44,142 nucleotides of DNA from Planctomycetota bacterium (lineage in GTDB: Bacteria > Planctomycetota > Phycisphaerae > Tepidisphaerales > Tepidisphaeraceae): positions 1 through 44,142 of the forward strand of contig JAPLNB010000258.1 in NCBI GenBank assembly GCA_026693085.1, read 5' to 3'. The notes below the pieces were generated by a model. That model ran no database searches. It saw only the letters and a list, made by a program, of their open reading frames with translations, and was not told where the DNA came from. Below, one piece after another: positions 34,218-43,800 of the stretch (position 1 is the stretch's first letter; the number at the start of each line of letters is the position of its first letter). The position numbers and the translations under genes are program-made.

Positions 34218-34245
34218 TTGACAGAACCCCATCACATGATATAGA
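34218..34245 (+). promoter_or_regulatory. Promoter for the aromatic leader and DAHP synthase
   Basis: A perfect TTGACA at 34218-34223 and TATAGA at 34240-34245 are 16 bases apart. The expected start of transcription (about 34252) is about 5 bases before the leader-peptide ATG at 34257, so the leader would be translated almost leaderless. Confidence 0.65.
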
Positions 34246-34256
34246 GTAGAACAACC

Positions 34257-34331
34257 ATGAATCGCTTTGACGCGGCTTTTGGATTTTGGTTTACCGGGTA
34301 CTTTTATCCGGCCGACCAATCCGCGTCCTGA
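34257..34331 (+). CDS. Aromatic amino acid leader peptide (attenuation)
   Basis: A 24-residue frame, too short for standard gene finding. Eight residues are aromatic: Phe at 4, 8, 10, 12 and 16, Trp at 11, Tyr at 15 and 17. The dense part reads FGFWFTGYFYP. The frame lies between a promoter and a DAHP synthase gene, and its stop codon (34329-34331) lies inside the antiterminator arm. This is the classic arrangement of trp/phe-type leader peptides, in which ribosome stalling at aromatic codons prevents termination. A ribosome stalled at the last Tyr (34305-34307) would leave the arm from 34324 free, and one finishing at the stop would cover it. The peptide probably has no function other than sensing charged tRNAs. 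Chance alone could give a short open frame, but not all these features together. Confidence 0.8.
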   Translation: MNRFDAAFGFWFTGYFYPADQSAS

Positions 34332-34392
34332 GCGATTCCGCTAATAGCGAACAATCAAAGCCTCAGGACGGCGTCCTGAGGCTTTCTTGTTT
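34323..34392 (+). promoter_or_regulatory. Attenuator: alternative antiterminator and terminator hairpins
   Basis: Two mutually exclusive stems. Antiterminator: CGTCCTGAG at 34324-34332 pairs with CTCAGGACG at 34362-34370, nine pairs. Terminator: AAAGCCTCAGGAC at 34357-34369 pairs with GTCCTGAGGCTTT at 34373-34385, 13 pairs with a GGC loop, followed by CTTGTTT. Both use bases 34362-34369. The first arm overlaps the leader stop codon. Confidence 0.8.
34357..34392 (+). terminator. Attenuator terminator hairpin
   Basis: The 13-pair perfect stem with three-base loop and T-rich tail described under the attenuator. It stops transcription about 45 bases before the DAHP synthase ATG when aromatic tRNAs are charged. 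Confidence 0.85.
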
Positions 34393-34437
34393 CGCCACCA
34401 GCGCGCACTTGCGCGATCAGCACTTAGGAGATTTCCC

Positions 34438-35237
34438 ATGGTTGTCGTAATGAAGGCCGGCTCAACCCGAGAACAAATCGAGCACGTCATCGAACTCGTT
34501 CGCGAAATGGGTCTCAAAGACCATGTCATCCAGGGCACCGAGCGAACGGTGGTCGCGGTGATCGGCGACGACCGCCACAAAGACCGCTCGAAATTCGAAA
34601 CGGTCGATGGCGTCGAAAAAGTCGTCCCCATCCTCGCCGCCTACAAGATGGCCTCCCGCGAGGTCAAGAAAGAGCGCTCCGTGGTCCCCCTCGGCGGCCG
34701 CCTGAACGGCTCGATCGGCGGCCCGAAAGTCGGCATCATCGCCGGTCCCTGTTCCGTCGAATCGCAGGCCCAAATCCTCGAAATCGCACACGCCATCAAG
34801 GCCGCGGGCGCCGTCGCCATGCGCGGCGGAGCCTTCAAACCCCGCACCAACCCCTACGCCTTCCAAGGCCTCGCCGAAGAGGGCCTGAAGTACCTCGCCC
34901 CAAGGGCAACACCCAGGTCATCCTCTGCGAACGCGGCATCCGCACCTTCGAAGACTACGTCCGCAACACCCTGTCCCTGGCGATCGTCCCCGAGTTGCAT
35001 CGTCTCAGCCACCTCCCGGTGGTGGTCGATCCCTCTCACGGCACCGGCAAGAGCTACCTGGTTGACAGCATGTGTCGCGCCGCCATCGCCGCCGGCGCCG
35101 ACGGCCTGATGGTCGAAGTCCACAACGACCCCGAACACGCCATGACCGACGGCGCCCAATCCCTCACCCCGACCCAATTCGCCGAAACCATGAAGTCCCT
35201 CAAACGCATCGCCGCCGCGGTGGATCGGGAGGTGTAG
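34438..35237 (+). pseudogene. aroF: 3-deoxy-7-phosphoheptulonate (DAHP) synthase with internal deletion and frameshift
   Basis: The first shikimate enzyme, of the type with an N-terminal regulatory-like domain ([19 protein letters not shown]). About 150 codons from ATG 34438 (AGGAG upstream) include [11 protein letters not shown] and the barrel start [16 protein letters not shown]. At about 34897-34903 the frame changes. Continuing in another frame, [26 protein letters not shown] and [12 protein letters not shown] run to 35237. Compared with the usual length of about 338 residues, about 75 residues are missing between LKYLA and GNTQV. These include the VTE strand, the IGARNAQN-type segment and the LLKRG lysine, which bind metal and phosphoenolpyruvate. 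As read, the product cannot be active. Real deletion and assembly collapse are equally possible. The intact attenuator upstream argues for a recently working gene. Confidence 0.85.
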
Positions 35238-35411
35238 ACTGAATCACTCGCGTAAGACTCCGCTCAAATCACCTCGTGTAGAGTGTGCTTCAGCACACCA
35301 TTCTCCGTCTTTGGCCTTTCCGATAACCGAACGCAGTATCCCAATCCGGCGGTGTCCCCATCGTACACCACCCTTCCTTATGCCCCATTTCTCCCGGTAT
35401 ACTCTCTTCCT

Positions 35412-36143
35412 GTGCACCCAGACCCCACCCCCAACCGCCGCCTCCGCCCCTTCTTCTCCCTCGACCTGCTCCTCCTTCTGGCCGTCCTGATCATCGTCGC
35501 CGGCACCTTCGCCTTCATCAAACTCACCGATAAAGTCACCGAAGGCTCCACCCAAGACTTCGACAACTACGCCATTCTCGCCCTCCGCCGCCCCGACCAC
35601 CCCGCCATCCCCATCGGCCCGCCATGGCTCCCCGAAGTCGGCCGCGACCTGACCGCCCTCGGCGGCGTCGCCGTCCTCTGCCTCGTCACCCTCGCCGTCA
35701 CCGGCTTCCTCCTCATCGGCCGCAAATACTCCGCCGCCGCCTTCCTCGCCATCGCCACGGTAGGGGGGTTGCTCCTCAGTTCGACCCTCAAACACCTCAT
35801 CAATCGCGATCGCCCCGACCTCGTCCCCCACCTCTCCTCCGTCTACAGCTCCAGCTTTCCCAGCGGCCACTCCATGCTCTCCGCCGTCGTCTATCTGACC
35901 CTCGGCGCCCTCCTCGCCCGCTTCGTCACCGACCGTCGCAGCAAACTCTACTTCCTCGCCGTCGCCCTGACCCTCACCTTCCTCGTGGGCGTTAGCCGAG
36001 TCTACATGGGCGTGCACTATCCCACCGATGTCCTGGCCGGCTGGACCGCAGGCCTCGTCTTCGCCACCCTTTGCTGGCTGATTGCCCGCTATCTCCAAGG
36101 CCGCGGCGCCGTGGAAAACCCCGACATCACCAGTGACCAGTGA
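35412..36143 (+). CDS. PAP2 family membrane phosphatase
   Basis: A 243-residue membrane protein with about six helices. The three motifs of the type-2 phosphatidic acid phosphatase family are present: KHLINRDRPDL (motif 1, KxxxxxxRP), SSFPSGHSM (motif 2, PSGH) and SRVYMGVHYPTDVLAG (motif 3, SRxxxxxHxxxD). These supply the catalytic His and its Arg/Lys partners for dephosphorylating lipid phosphates such as undecaprenyl pyrophosphate at the outer face of the membrane. The start is a GTG at 35412, about nine bases after TATACT (35398-35403), leaderless-like. An ATG at 35283 would add 43 residues of non-coding appearance. It may recycle the lipid carrier used by the WecA-like enzyme, but it is not linked to it. 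Confidence 0.85.
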   Translation: MHPDPTPNRRLRPFFSLDLLLLLAVLIIVAGTFAFIKLTDKVTEGSTQDFDNYAILALRRPDHPAIPIGPPWLPEVGRDLTALGGVAVLCLVTLAVTGFLLIGRKYSAAAFLAIATVGGLLLSSTLKHLINRDRPDLVPHLSSVYSSSFPSGHSMLSAVVYLTLGALLARFVTDRRSKLYFLAVALTLTFLVGVSRVYMGVHYPTDVLAGWTAGLVFATLCWLIARYLQGRGAVENPDITSDQ

Positions 36144-36156
36144 CAACTTGTACCGG

Positions 36157-37398
36157 CTATCGCCCGATGCAGATCAATCGCGACAGCGTTCGGATGTACA
36201 TCCTCCCCTCACTCACCGCCGGCGTCGCATAACACAACTCTGGCAACTGGCTTCGCCCCAAGAGTTGGTACTTTTCCGTCGCCGACACCACCACCAGCGC
36301 CCCCTTCTTCGAAACGCAATACAGCCGATCCCCCAGGCACACCGGCGAACTGTAATACGCCCCGCCGATCCGTTCCTGCCAAACGACCTGCCCCGTTGCC
36401 GCCCGCAGACACGACACCGTCCCCGTATCGCTGAGCGTGAACAGCAACTCTCCCTTGCAGAGCGGCGTCGGCACGTACGGCGACTGGTTCACCATCCGCC
36501 ACGCCACCTCCGCCTTTTTTCCCGCGGCAGGGGGACGGACCGCGACCAATCCCTTCCCGTTCGGCCCTTCCCCGCAGTTCCCAATCACCAGCCCGCCGGC
36601 AACCACCGGCGACGCGATCACCCGGAATCCAAACACATCTGCCACCTGCCAAAGCAACTGACCATTACGCGGGTCCAGCCCTGTTACGCCCTCCATTCGG
36701 CTGGTCAATATCAACTGCGGCCCCTCACCCGCCCCCTGGTAAATGCACGGCGTCGACGCCGCCATGCTCCCGGTCTTCCGCGTCGTCTTCCAACGGACCT
36801 GCCCCGTCGTGCAATCGACCGCGACAACAGAACTCCCTGGTCCTTCCTGATCGTTCGTCACGATCACCATGTCCTGAAAAACGATCGGCGAAGTCCCGCT
36901 GCCGTGCTGGCTGGTGTACCGCCCCAAGCTCGTGCGCCAGATCTCATTCCCGGCATGGTTCATCGCCAAGAGCGTATATTCATCAGGGGTTGTCCAGATT
37001 ACATAGACGTTACTGCCGTCAACCGCCGGGCTGGATGCCGCGTAGCTGTTGTCCACATGTTGCCGATACGTCTGCGACGCAAATTCCTTTTTCCACTTGA
37101 CCGCGCCATCCGCGGCATTCAGGCAAACGATTGTCCGGGCAGCGGTTTCGCGGCTACAGCACGTCACGAACACGCGATCCCCCCAGATGACCGGCGATGA
37201 GTGCCCCGTTCCCGGCAACTGCACGTTCCACAGGTAGTCCTTTTCTGTAAACGAGATAGGAATTCGGGCGGCATCGGCCAATCCGGCCCCGTTGGGTCCT
37301 CGGAACCGGGTCCACTGCTGCGCAGCGCACACAGACGGTAAGAGCATTGCCAGGATCATGCCTTTGAGCTGAAGTGTTCTGCCATTCATGAAAATCAT
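36157..37398 (-). CDS. Secreted PQQ-binding-like beta-propeller protein
   Basis: A protein of about 413 residues. A signal peptide (LKGMILAMLLPSVCAAQQ, about residues 11-28) is followed by WTRFRGPNGAGLADA, the usual opening of planctomycetal PQQ-repeat proteins. Repeated strands with the Trp-x-x-x-Leu pattern make a seven- or eight-bladed propeller: PGTGHSSPVIWGDRVFVTCC, LNAADGAVKWKKEF, SYAASSPAVDGSNVYVIWTT, VDCTTGQVRWKTTRKTGS, LDPRNGQLLWQVAD, LRAATGQVVWQERIGG. Without the catalytic residues of quinoprotein dehydrogenases it is probably a binding or scaffold protein; BamB-like proteins share this fold. It is periplasmic or surface located. The start at 37398 or 37389 is favoured over the longer frame up to 37488. 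Confidence 0.85.
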   Translation of the reverse strand: MIFMNGRTLQLKGMILAMLLPSVCAAQQWTRFRGPNGAGLADAARIPISFTEKDYLWNVQLPGTGHSSPVIWGDRVFVTCCSRETAARTIVCLNAADGAVKWKKEFASQTYRQHVDNSYAASSPAVDGSNVYVIWTTPDEYTLLAMNHAGNEIWRTSLGRYTSQHGSGTSPIVFQDMVIVTNDQEGPGSSVVAVDCTTGQVRWKTTRKTGSMAASTPCIYQGAGEGPQLILTSRMEGVTGLDPRNGQLLWQVADVFGFRVIASPVVAGGLVIGNCGEGPNGKGLVAVRPPAAGKKAEVAWRMVNQSPYVPTPLCKGELLFTLSDTGTVSCLRAATGQVVWQERIGGAYYSSPVCLGDRLYCVSKKGALVVVSATEKYQLLGRSQLPELCYATPAVSEGRMYIRTLSRLICIGR

Positions 37399-37893
37399 GT
37401 TCCGCCGACGTACCGCCGAAGTCAAAGCGCTCCCGCAACGCGTTCCAAGGCCAATGGGTCTGCCCTTTTCACATCCATCAAATCGCATCTATACGGTACA
37501 GAACGCTTGCATTTCTTGCCGCGGGGGGTAGATTGATATTGGTGATGTGGGTCTATCCAGGCCAATTGCGGATGGGAGAGCCCCGCTGATGGAGAGGGCA
37601 CAGTTCCGATTGTCCGCGGCCTCGTGACATGTCCTTTATCGCCACCCGAGAGTCGCTGTGGTTGTATTGTCTGAAATCGCACATTTGAGACGGCTTGGTT
37701 TCTCGCATTTCTGAGAGAACGTGTATGAGCGATCGCCGTGTTTGGCGATCTTGTGTTGTGAAAAAGTGCCATGCTGGCCATGTCCGCCTCCTGGTGTTGA
37801 CATGACCCATGGCCAGTGGCTTTTCCGTGGGCTGCAATCGTCGAAGGCTCAACGCCTACGCCGTGGCCTGCTAATACCAGAAGGAGATTGGGA
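37399..37893. other. Intergenic region between divergent propeller and giant surface protein genes
   Basis: About 495 bases. It contains GCGATCGCC and GGCGATC as an inverted repeat near 37728-37751, and a TTGACATGACC stretch near 37797. Just before the giant gene is AAGGAG about 9 bases from the ATG at 37894. No gene is supported; a regulatory RNA cannot be excluded. Confidence 0.45.
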
Positions 37894-40800
37894 ATGAGAA
37901 CGATCACATCCAGACCGTGGGGATCAAGCCGGAGCACGATCGACAGCACCAAGAGACGCCGCGGCAATGTACTCGCGGCAGCCGTCGCCTCCGCTCGCCC
38001 GGTTTTCGAGGCGTTGGAGTCCCGGCAACTGCTCTCCCAGACCATTCTGTACCATTTTGAGGACGCGGACGTATCGAGTCTTGCCGACAGTTCCGGCAAC
38101 AGCAACACAGGCTCGGGGCAGTCCGGCGCCGTTTTCGACACCGGCAAGGTCGGCCAAGGCGTCACCCTGGACGGCGCCGCCGCGTACATTTCGGCGCCAG
38201 TCGATCTGCAGCCGTGGCTGGGCGACACCGGCAGCTTGGCCACCTGGATCAAAACGACCCAGGTCGGAAGCAACACGACCTATGAGGCCCCCGGATTGGC
38301 CGGCGGCGACCAGAACGGTGCAGCCAGCGACGTGTTCTGGGGCATTCTCAACGCCTCGGGACAGATCGGCATCACCGTCGGGAATAATGCGGCGGTCAAC
38401 AGTCCGGCTCCGGTCAACGACGGGCTCTGGCACCACGTCGCTTTCACTCGAAACGGAACCACCGGCGCGTTGCAGGTTTATGTTGATGGCTTCATGAGGA
38501 ATAGCGCAACGCAGACCGCAGGGAGCCTCGGCCACCCCTTCGCACAAATCGGCGGAATGGTCGACGACACCGGCCTGGCGTACGGCTATTTCAATGGAAC
38601 CCTGGATGACGTCGCCGTCTATGACAGTGTCGCCACCGCCGCTCAGATTGCCCAGCTATACAACCCCGGCGGTGCCCTGCCGGCAGCGCCCACAGATCTT
38701 GCCGTTCTGCAGACGGGTTCAGCGGCGGTCCTGATGTCATGGACTGACAACGCCAGCAACGCCAGCGGCTTCAAGGTTGAACGCGCCACCAACATCGCCG
38801 GCCCGTTCACCGAAATCGCCGATGTGACCGGCACCACGTATAAGGCCACCGGCCTGGCACCGAACACGCCGTACTATTTCAGGGTCCGCGCCTATAACCC
38901 CTCCACATCGGGAACGATCCAGTACTCTGCCTACACCAATGTCCCGACCACAACGACGGGACCGGCGGCGGTCGTCGGAACCGGGACCGGCTTGATGGGC
39001 ATCTACTTCGACGACGGGGGTTACCCATCCGCGGCCGACCCGAATACGCCTGATCTGAACGCCGCATGGACGGGCAAGCTCCGGACCCGCACCGACGCCA
39101 CCGTCAACTTTAATTGGGGCGCCGGCGCGCCCATGCAGGGCATGGGTGCCGACACCTTTGGCGTCCGCTGGATCGGCCAGATCGAGGCCCAATACACTGA
39201 GAACTACGCCTTCTTCACCCAGACCGATGATGGCGCTCGCCTCTACATCGATGGCAACCTTGTCATCGACGATCTGACGTACCACGGCATCGGAGCCGAG
39301 CGCACTTCCGAAACGCTGGTCCCCGGCGGCATCGCACTGAATGCCGGCCAGAAATACACCGTCATGCTGGAGATGTTCGAGAACGCCGGCGACGCAGGCG
39401 CCCGATTGCTCTGGTCGAGCTTCTCCACCGAAAAGGCAATCATCCCCCAGACCCAGGTCTATGCCGCCAATCAGCCCACCAAGCCCTCCGCCGCTTCCAG
39501 TGTCCAGCCGGTCGCCGGCTGGGACAACGGCGGCATCGCCGAGGCCACCTCCAACGTCGTCACCCTGACCTGGCAAAACAGCAACGACGTTTCGAACCTC
39601 ATCGGCTACAAGATCCTCCGCTCCAACACTTCCGGCGGAACATATACCGAAATCGCCCGCGTCGGCGGCCAACAGTTCGTCGACGGCTCCGTCTATCCGG
39701 GCAAGGCCTACTACTACAAGGTCGTCGCCTACAACCTCGCCGGAGATGCGACCGCTTCGGCGGCCTCTCCAGTAGTCAACACCACCGCGCTGCCCGTGCA
39801 GCCGGGCCTGCTCGGCAGCTACTATGACAACATCACGCTGCAGGGCCTCAGCCGACACATACGTGCCGATGGCGACATTGCGTGGAACGTCGAATCCACC
39901 GTGTTCGCCCGGCAGTTCGGTGTCGTCAACTGGCCCGACATCGCTCCCAGCGATCCGGCAGCGGCCCCGATTATCGACTCGCCGCTGAACACCGGAGTGA
40001 CGACAATCGATGATGGAGAGAACCTGAGCATCCGCTGGGAAGGCCTCTTCACGGCAGCCACGAACGACACCTACACGTTCTATACCCGCACCGATGACGC
40101 CGTCCGCCTCTACGTCAACGGCCAGCGGCTGATTGCCGCTCCGGACGCGAACAACTTCACAGTTGGCCAAGGCGACCCCGGCATACCGGGCAATACCGGG
40201 TCGATTACGCTGAACGCGGGCACTTATCCAATCTTGATGGAGTACAACCAAGGCACCGGCGGCGGACGCGCCGAGCTCCGCTGGAAGGGCCCCGGCATGG
40301 CTACTTACGCGATGCTCACCACCATGGGCGTCGAAGACGGCGCTTCGCAGGTCCTTTCCAGCAAGGTGAACACCCCGGCCGCCCCGACCGGGTTCACCGC
40401 GGCGGTCGGCGCGGTCACCGTCGGCCTGTCCTGGACCGATAACGCCACCAATGAATTCCTCCAGCGCGTCGAAATGTCGACCGATGCCGGCGCAACCTGG
40501 TCCACCCTGACCGAAATGCCTGGGATCTCCAACGTCGGCGGCGCAGCAGCCGCGGTGTCCTATTTCGTCAGCGGTCTGGCGTCGAACACAGCCTACCGCT
40601 TCCGCCTGACGGTGATCAACTCCGCCGGCGAGCAGGTCAGCACCGTCAACGTCACCACCAAGGTTCCGCCTCCCATGAACGCCACGTCCGTTTCTGTCTC
40701 CGGAGACACCAACCTCACCACCGAAGGCAAGCTCAGCTGGTCGCATTGGGGCTTCGGCCACAATACGCAGGTGTGGAATTCCGGGCCTGCAGGCACAAGC

Positions 40801-43800
40801 CTGATTATGAATGTGGTTGAGACCGGTGGCGTCAACGAACCGACCGACACGATCACGGCCAAGTGGACCGGCCAGACCTGGCTGACCACCCAAGCCAACG
40901 AACCGCTCCTCAATACGCCCGTGGGCACTCCGTTTACCCTTGGTACCATTCAGCACCTGGCGCCCGCGTTTGTCGATCGGAACCATGCTTACTCGAATCT
41001 CCTTGACCCTCCGACCCCGATGCCTTTCTACCTGGTCGGCTGCGACTACATCATGACCGGCAACGATAACCGCGACCGTGCCAATTATCGGCTGGACGTG
41101 ACCATCGGCAAGCCGGCACGGGTGTACATGCTGATCGATAATCGCCTCTCGGACGGCGACAACACCACACCGCCCACGTTCGGCCCGGCCAATATGCAGT
41201 GGATTCTGGACCAGCAATGGACCCCCACCAATGCGGGTCTGAACCGGAGCCAGAATACGGCTTTCCCCGACGAAATGGGCTTCGACGAGGGAGCCAATGG
41301 CGACATCCAGCAGTATTTCTCTATCTATTACAAAGATTTTTCGGCCGGCACGTTCACTCTTCGCCAGCCGGATAACGCGGGCCGGAATATGTACGGCGTG
41401 GTCATCAAGGAGTCTGTCGGCACCAACATTGTCCCTGTCGGCAGCGGCACCATTGTGTTCGGCGACACGCCGGGCAAGACCTTCTCCTGGACCAACGGCG
41501 CACCGACCATCGCCAGCCCGTTCCCAATCGATGACACGCTCGCGATGGCCGGCGCGGGCAATGGATTCAGTTTCAATGTCTCCGCTCAGAACTACTCCAA
41601 GCGGCTCAATGTCTACCTGGCCGCCGACGTCGGCACGACGGGCCTGTTCTCCGCGAGTGTGAGCGACGGCAGCATCGCCCCATTCAGCCAGACGGTGACA
41701 GGCGCCGGCGACCCCTCCAAGCCGGCCAACTACATGTTTAGCATCGACTTCCAGGCGGAGAACCCCCAACAGACGCTCTTCGTCAGTTGGGTCAATCAGA
41801 GCGCAACCGGCAAGATCTATCTCTCCGCTGACACCATCGTCGAAGCTCCGCCGTTCGCGCCCAGCCTCGCCGACGCTACCGCAGTCGCCGGCGGCGGAAT
41901 CCGCGTCTCGTGGCAGGACAACTCGATCAACGAGACCCAGTTCAAGATCGAGCGTAAAGGCCCCGGTCAGGCCGACTTCGTCCAGATCGCCACCGTTGGA
42001 CCCAACACCACCGCCTGGACCGACGCCGACCTCACGCGCACTCCCAACGGCGAGTATTTCTACCGCGTCCGCGGCAGCAACACCGCCGGCGATTCCGACT
42101 ACACCAACATCGACAGCGTCATCGAGCAACTGCCCGCGGCTCCGATCTTTGGCGTCGGACCCGACGACAGCAAAGTCACGATTGCCTGGCAACTGCGACC
42201 CGGCGTTACCTCCTACAACATCAAACGCGCCACCTCCGCCGCCGGCCCATTCACCAACATCGCCCCCAACGTCACCGGCTCCCTATTCGTCGATACCACC
42301 GTCACCAACCGCACCACCTACTACTATGTCATGTCCTCCGTCAAGCAGGGCTTCGAAGGTCCGGATTCCGCCGTTCAGTCCGCCATGCCCAGCCCCAAGC
42401 AGGAGTGGATCAAGGTCAACTTCACCGTCAGCGGTGGCGAAGACGTCGCGGGCTATGTCCGCGATGATGGATACCAATTCGGCGGCGGCAGCTATGACGT
42501 GGCAGGCAATACCTACTACTTCGGCTGGGAACTCTTCTCCGACACCGACGGCGACGGCGTCCCCGACACCTTCGTCCCCACCGACAACACCGTCAACTCC
42601 CGCAACCGCAACTCCGCCAACTCTGGCGGCGACGAACGCCTCGACTCCCTCAGCCACCTGCAGAAGAACCTGGCCAACAACCAGACCTTCAACGCCGACA
42701 TGTGGGAGATCGATGTCCCCAACGGCGATTACCGCATCCTCATCGCCAGCGGCGACCCCGATAACGTCGATGCCTATTTCGCCATCGATGCCGAAAACGT
42801 CCTGGCTGTCCGCGGACAGCCCAACACCGGCAACCGCTTCATCTCTGGCGTCGATGACCTCGGCTTGTTCGTTGACGTTACGGTGACCGACGGCAAACTG
42901 ACCATCACCAACGACCTCGCCGAACAGGCCAAGTTCGCCGCCGCCACGGGCGCCACCGGCACCAACGCGGCCAACAACAAGATCGACTACATCGAAATCT
43001 ACAGGCTCGTCGAGACCGCCACCAGGCCCGCCGCGCCCACGGACCTAACTGCCGAATCCACCACCAACGTGGTCAAGCTCACGTGGGTCGATGCCTCCAA
43101 CAACGAGGACGGCTTCAAGATCGAGCGCCGCCTCGGCACAGGCGCCTGGACCGAGATCGCCGACCGCACTTACGCCCAGACCAGCTACCCCGGCAGCCCG
43201 ACCTTCACCGATTATCCCCCCGCCGCCGGCACCTACTCCTATCGCGTCTACTCCTACAACAACGCCGGCAAGTCCACTGCTGCCAGCAACATCGCAACCG
43301 CTGTGGTAACCGTGGCCCCGCCGCTGCACTTTGACAACTTCGACACCTTCGACACGGCGCTCTGGCAGCTCAACGACCCTGCCCTCACGCCGCCTACCGT
43401 CATACCGGGTGACGACAGCCACAACCTGATTCGCCTCACGGAAAGCCTGAACGACCAGACCGCCTCGGCATTCACGACGTACGGGTATGACATCCGGGCC
43501 TTCGACGCCAAGTTCAAGCTGCGGTTCAGCGGTGGATCTGGCACCCCGGCGGACGGCATCGTGTTTGCGCTGCAGAGTCAGGCTCCCACAGCACTGGGCG
43601 GTGGCGGCGGCTCGCTCGGATTCAACGGGATCAGGCCGGCTGTCGGCGTCAAGTTTGACATCTACGCCGGGCAGTTGGGCCAGACGGGCCTGTACGTCAA
43701 CAGCGATGTCAATGCGGACGGACCGCAAACCGGCCTGGCATTCCTGAGCGGGAATGTGTATGAGGTGACGCTCGACTACAACGGTACCACCCTGAAGCAG

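Noticed and set aside
35283..35411. Longer start for the PAP2 protein
   Set aside because: The 43 added residues lack membrane or signal character and have no ribosome site; the GTG at 35412 fits the first helix.
37790..37893. Possible riboswitch before the giant gene
   Set aside because: Some G/C-rich stems are visible, but I could not fit the consensus of c-di-GMP, cobalamin, SAM, TPP or other well-known classes.
38737..42192. Minus-strand frame of 1151 codons
   Set aside because: Antisense to the giant surface protein, whose plus frame gives clear PA14 and Fn3 domains; high GC makes such long shadows common.
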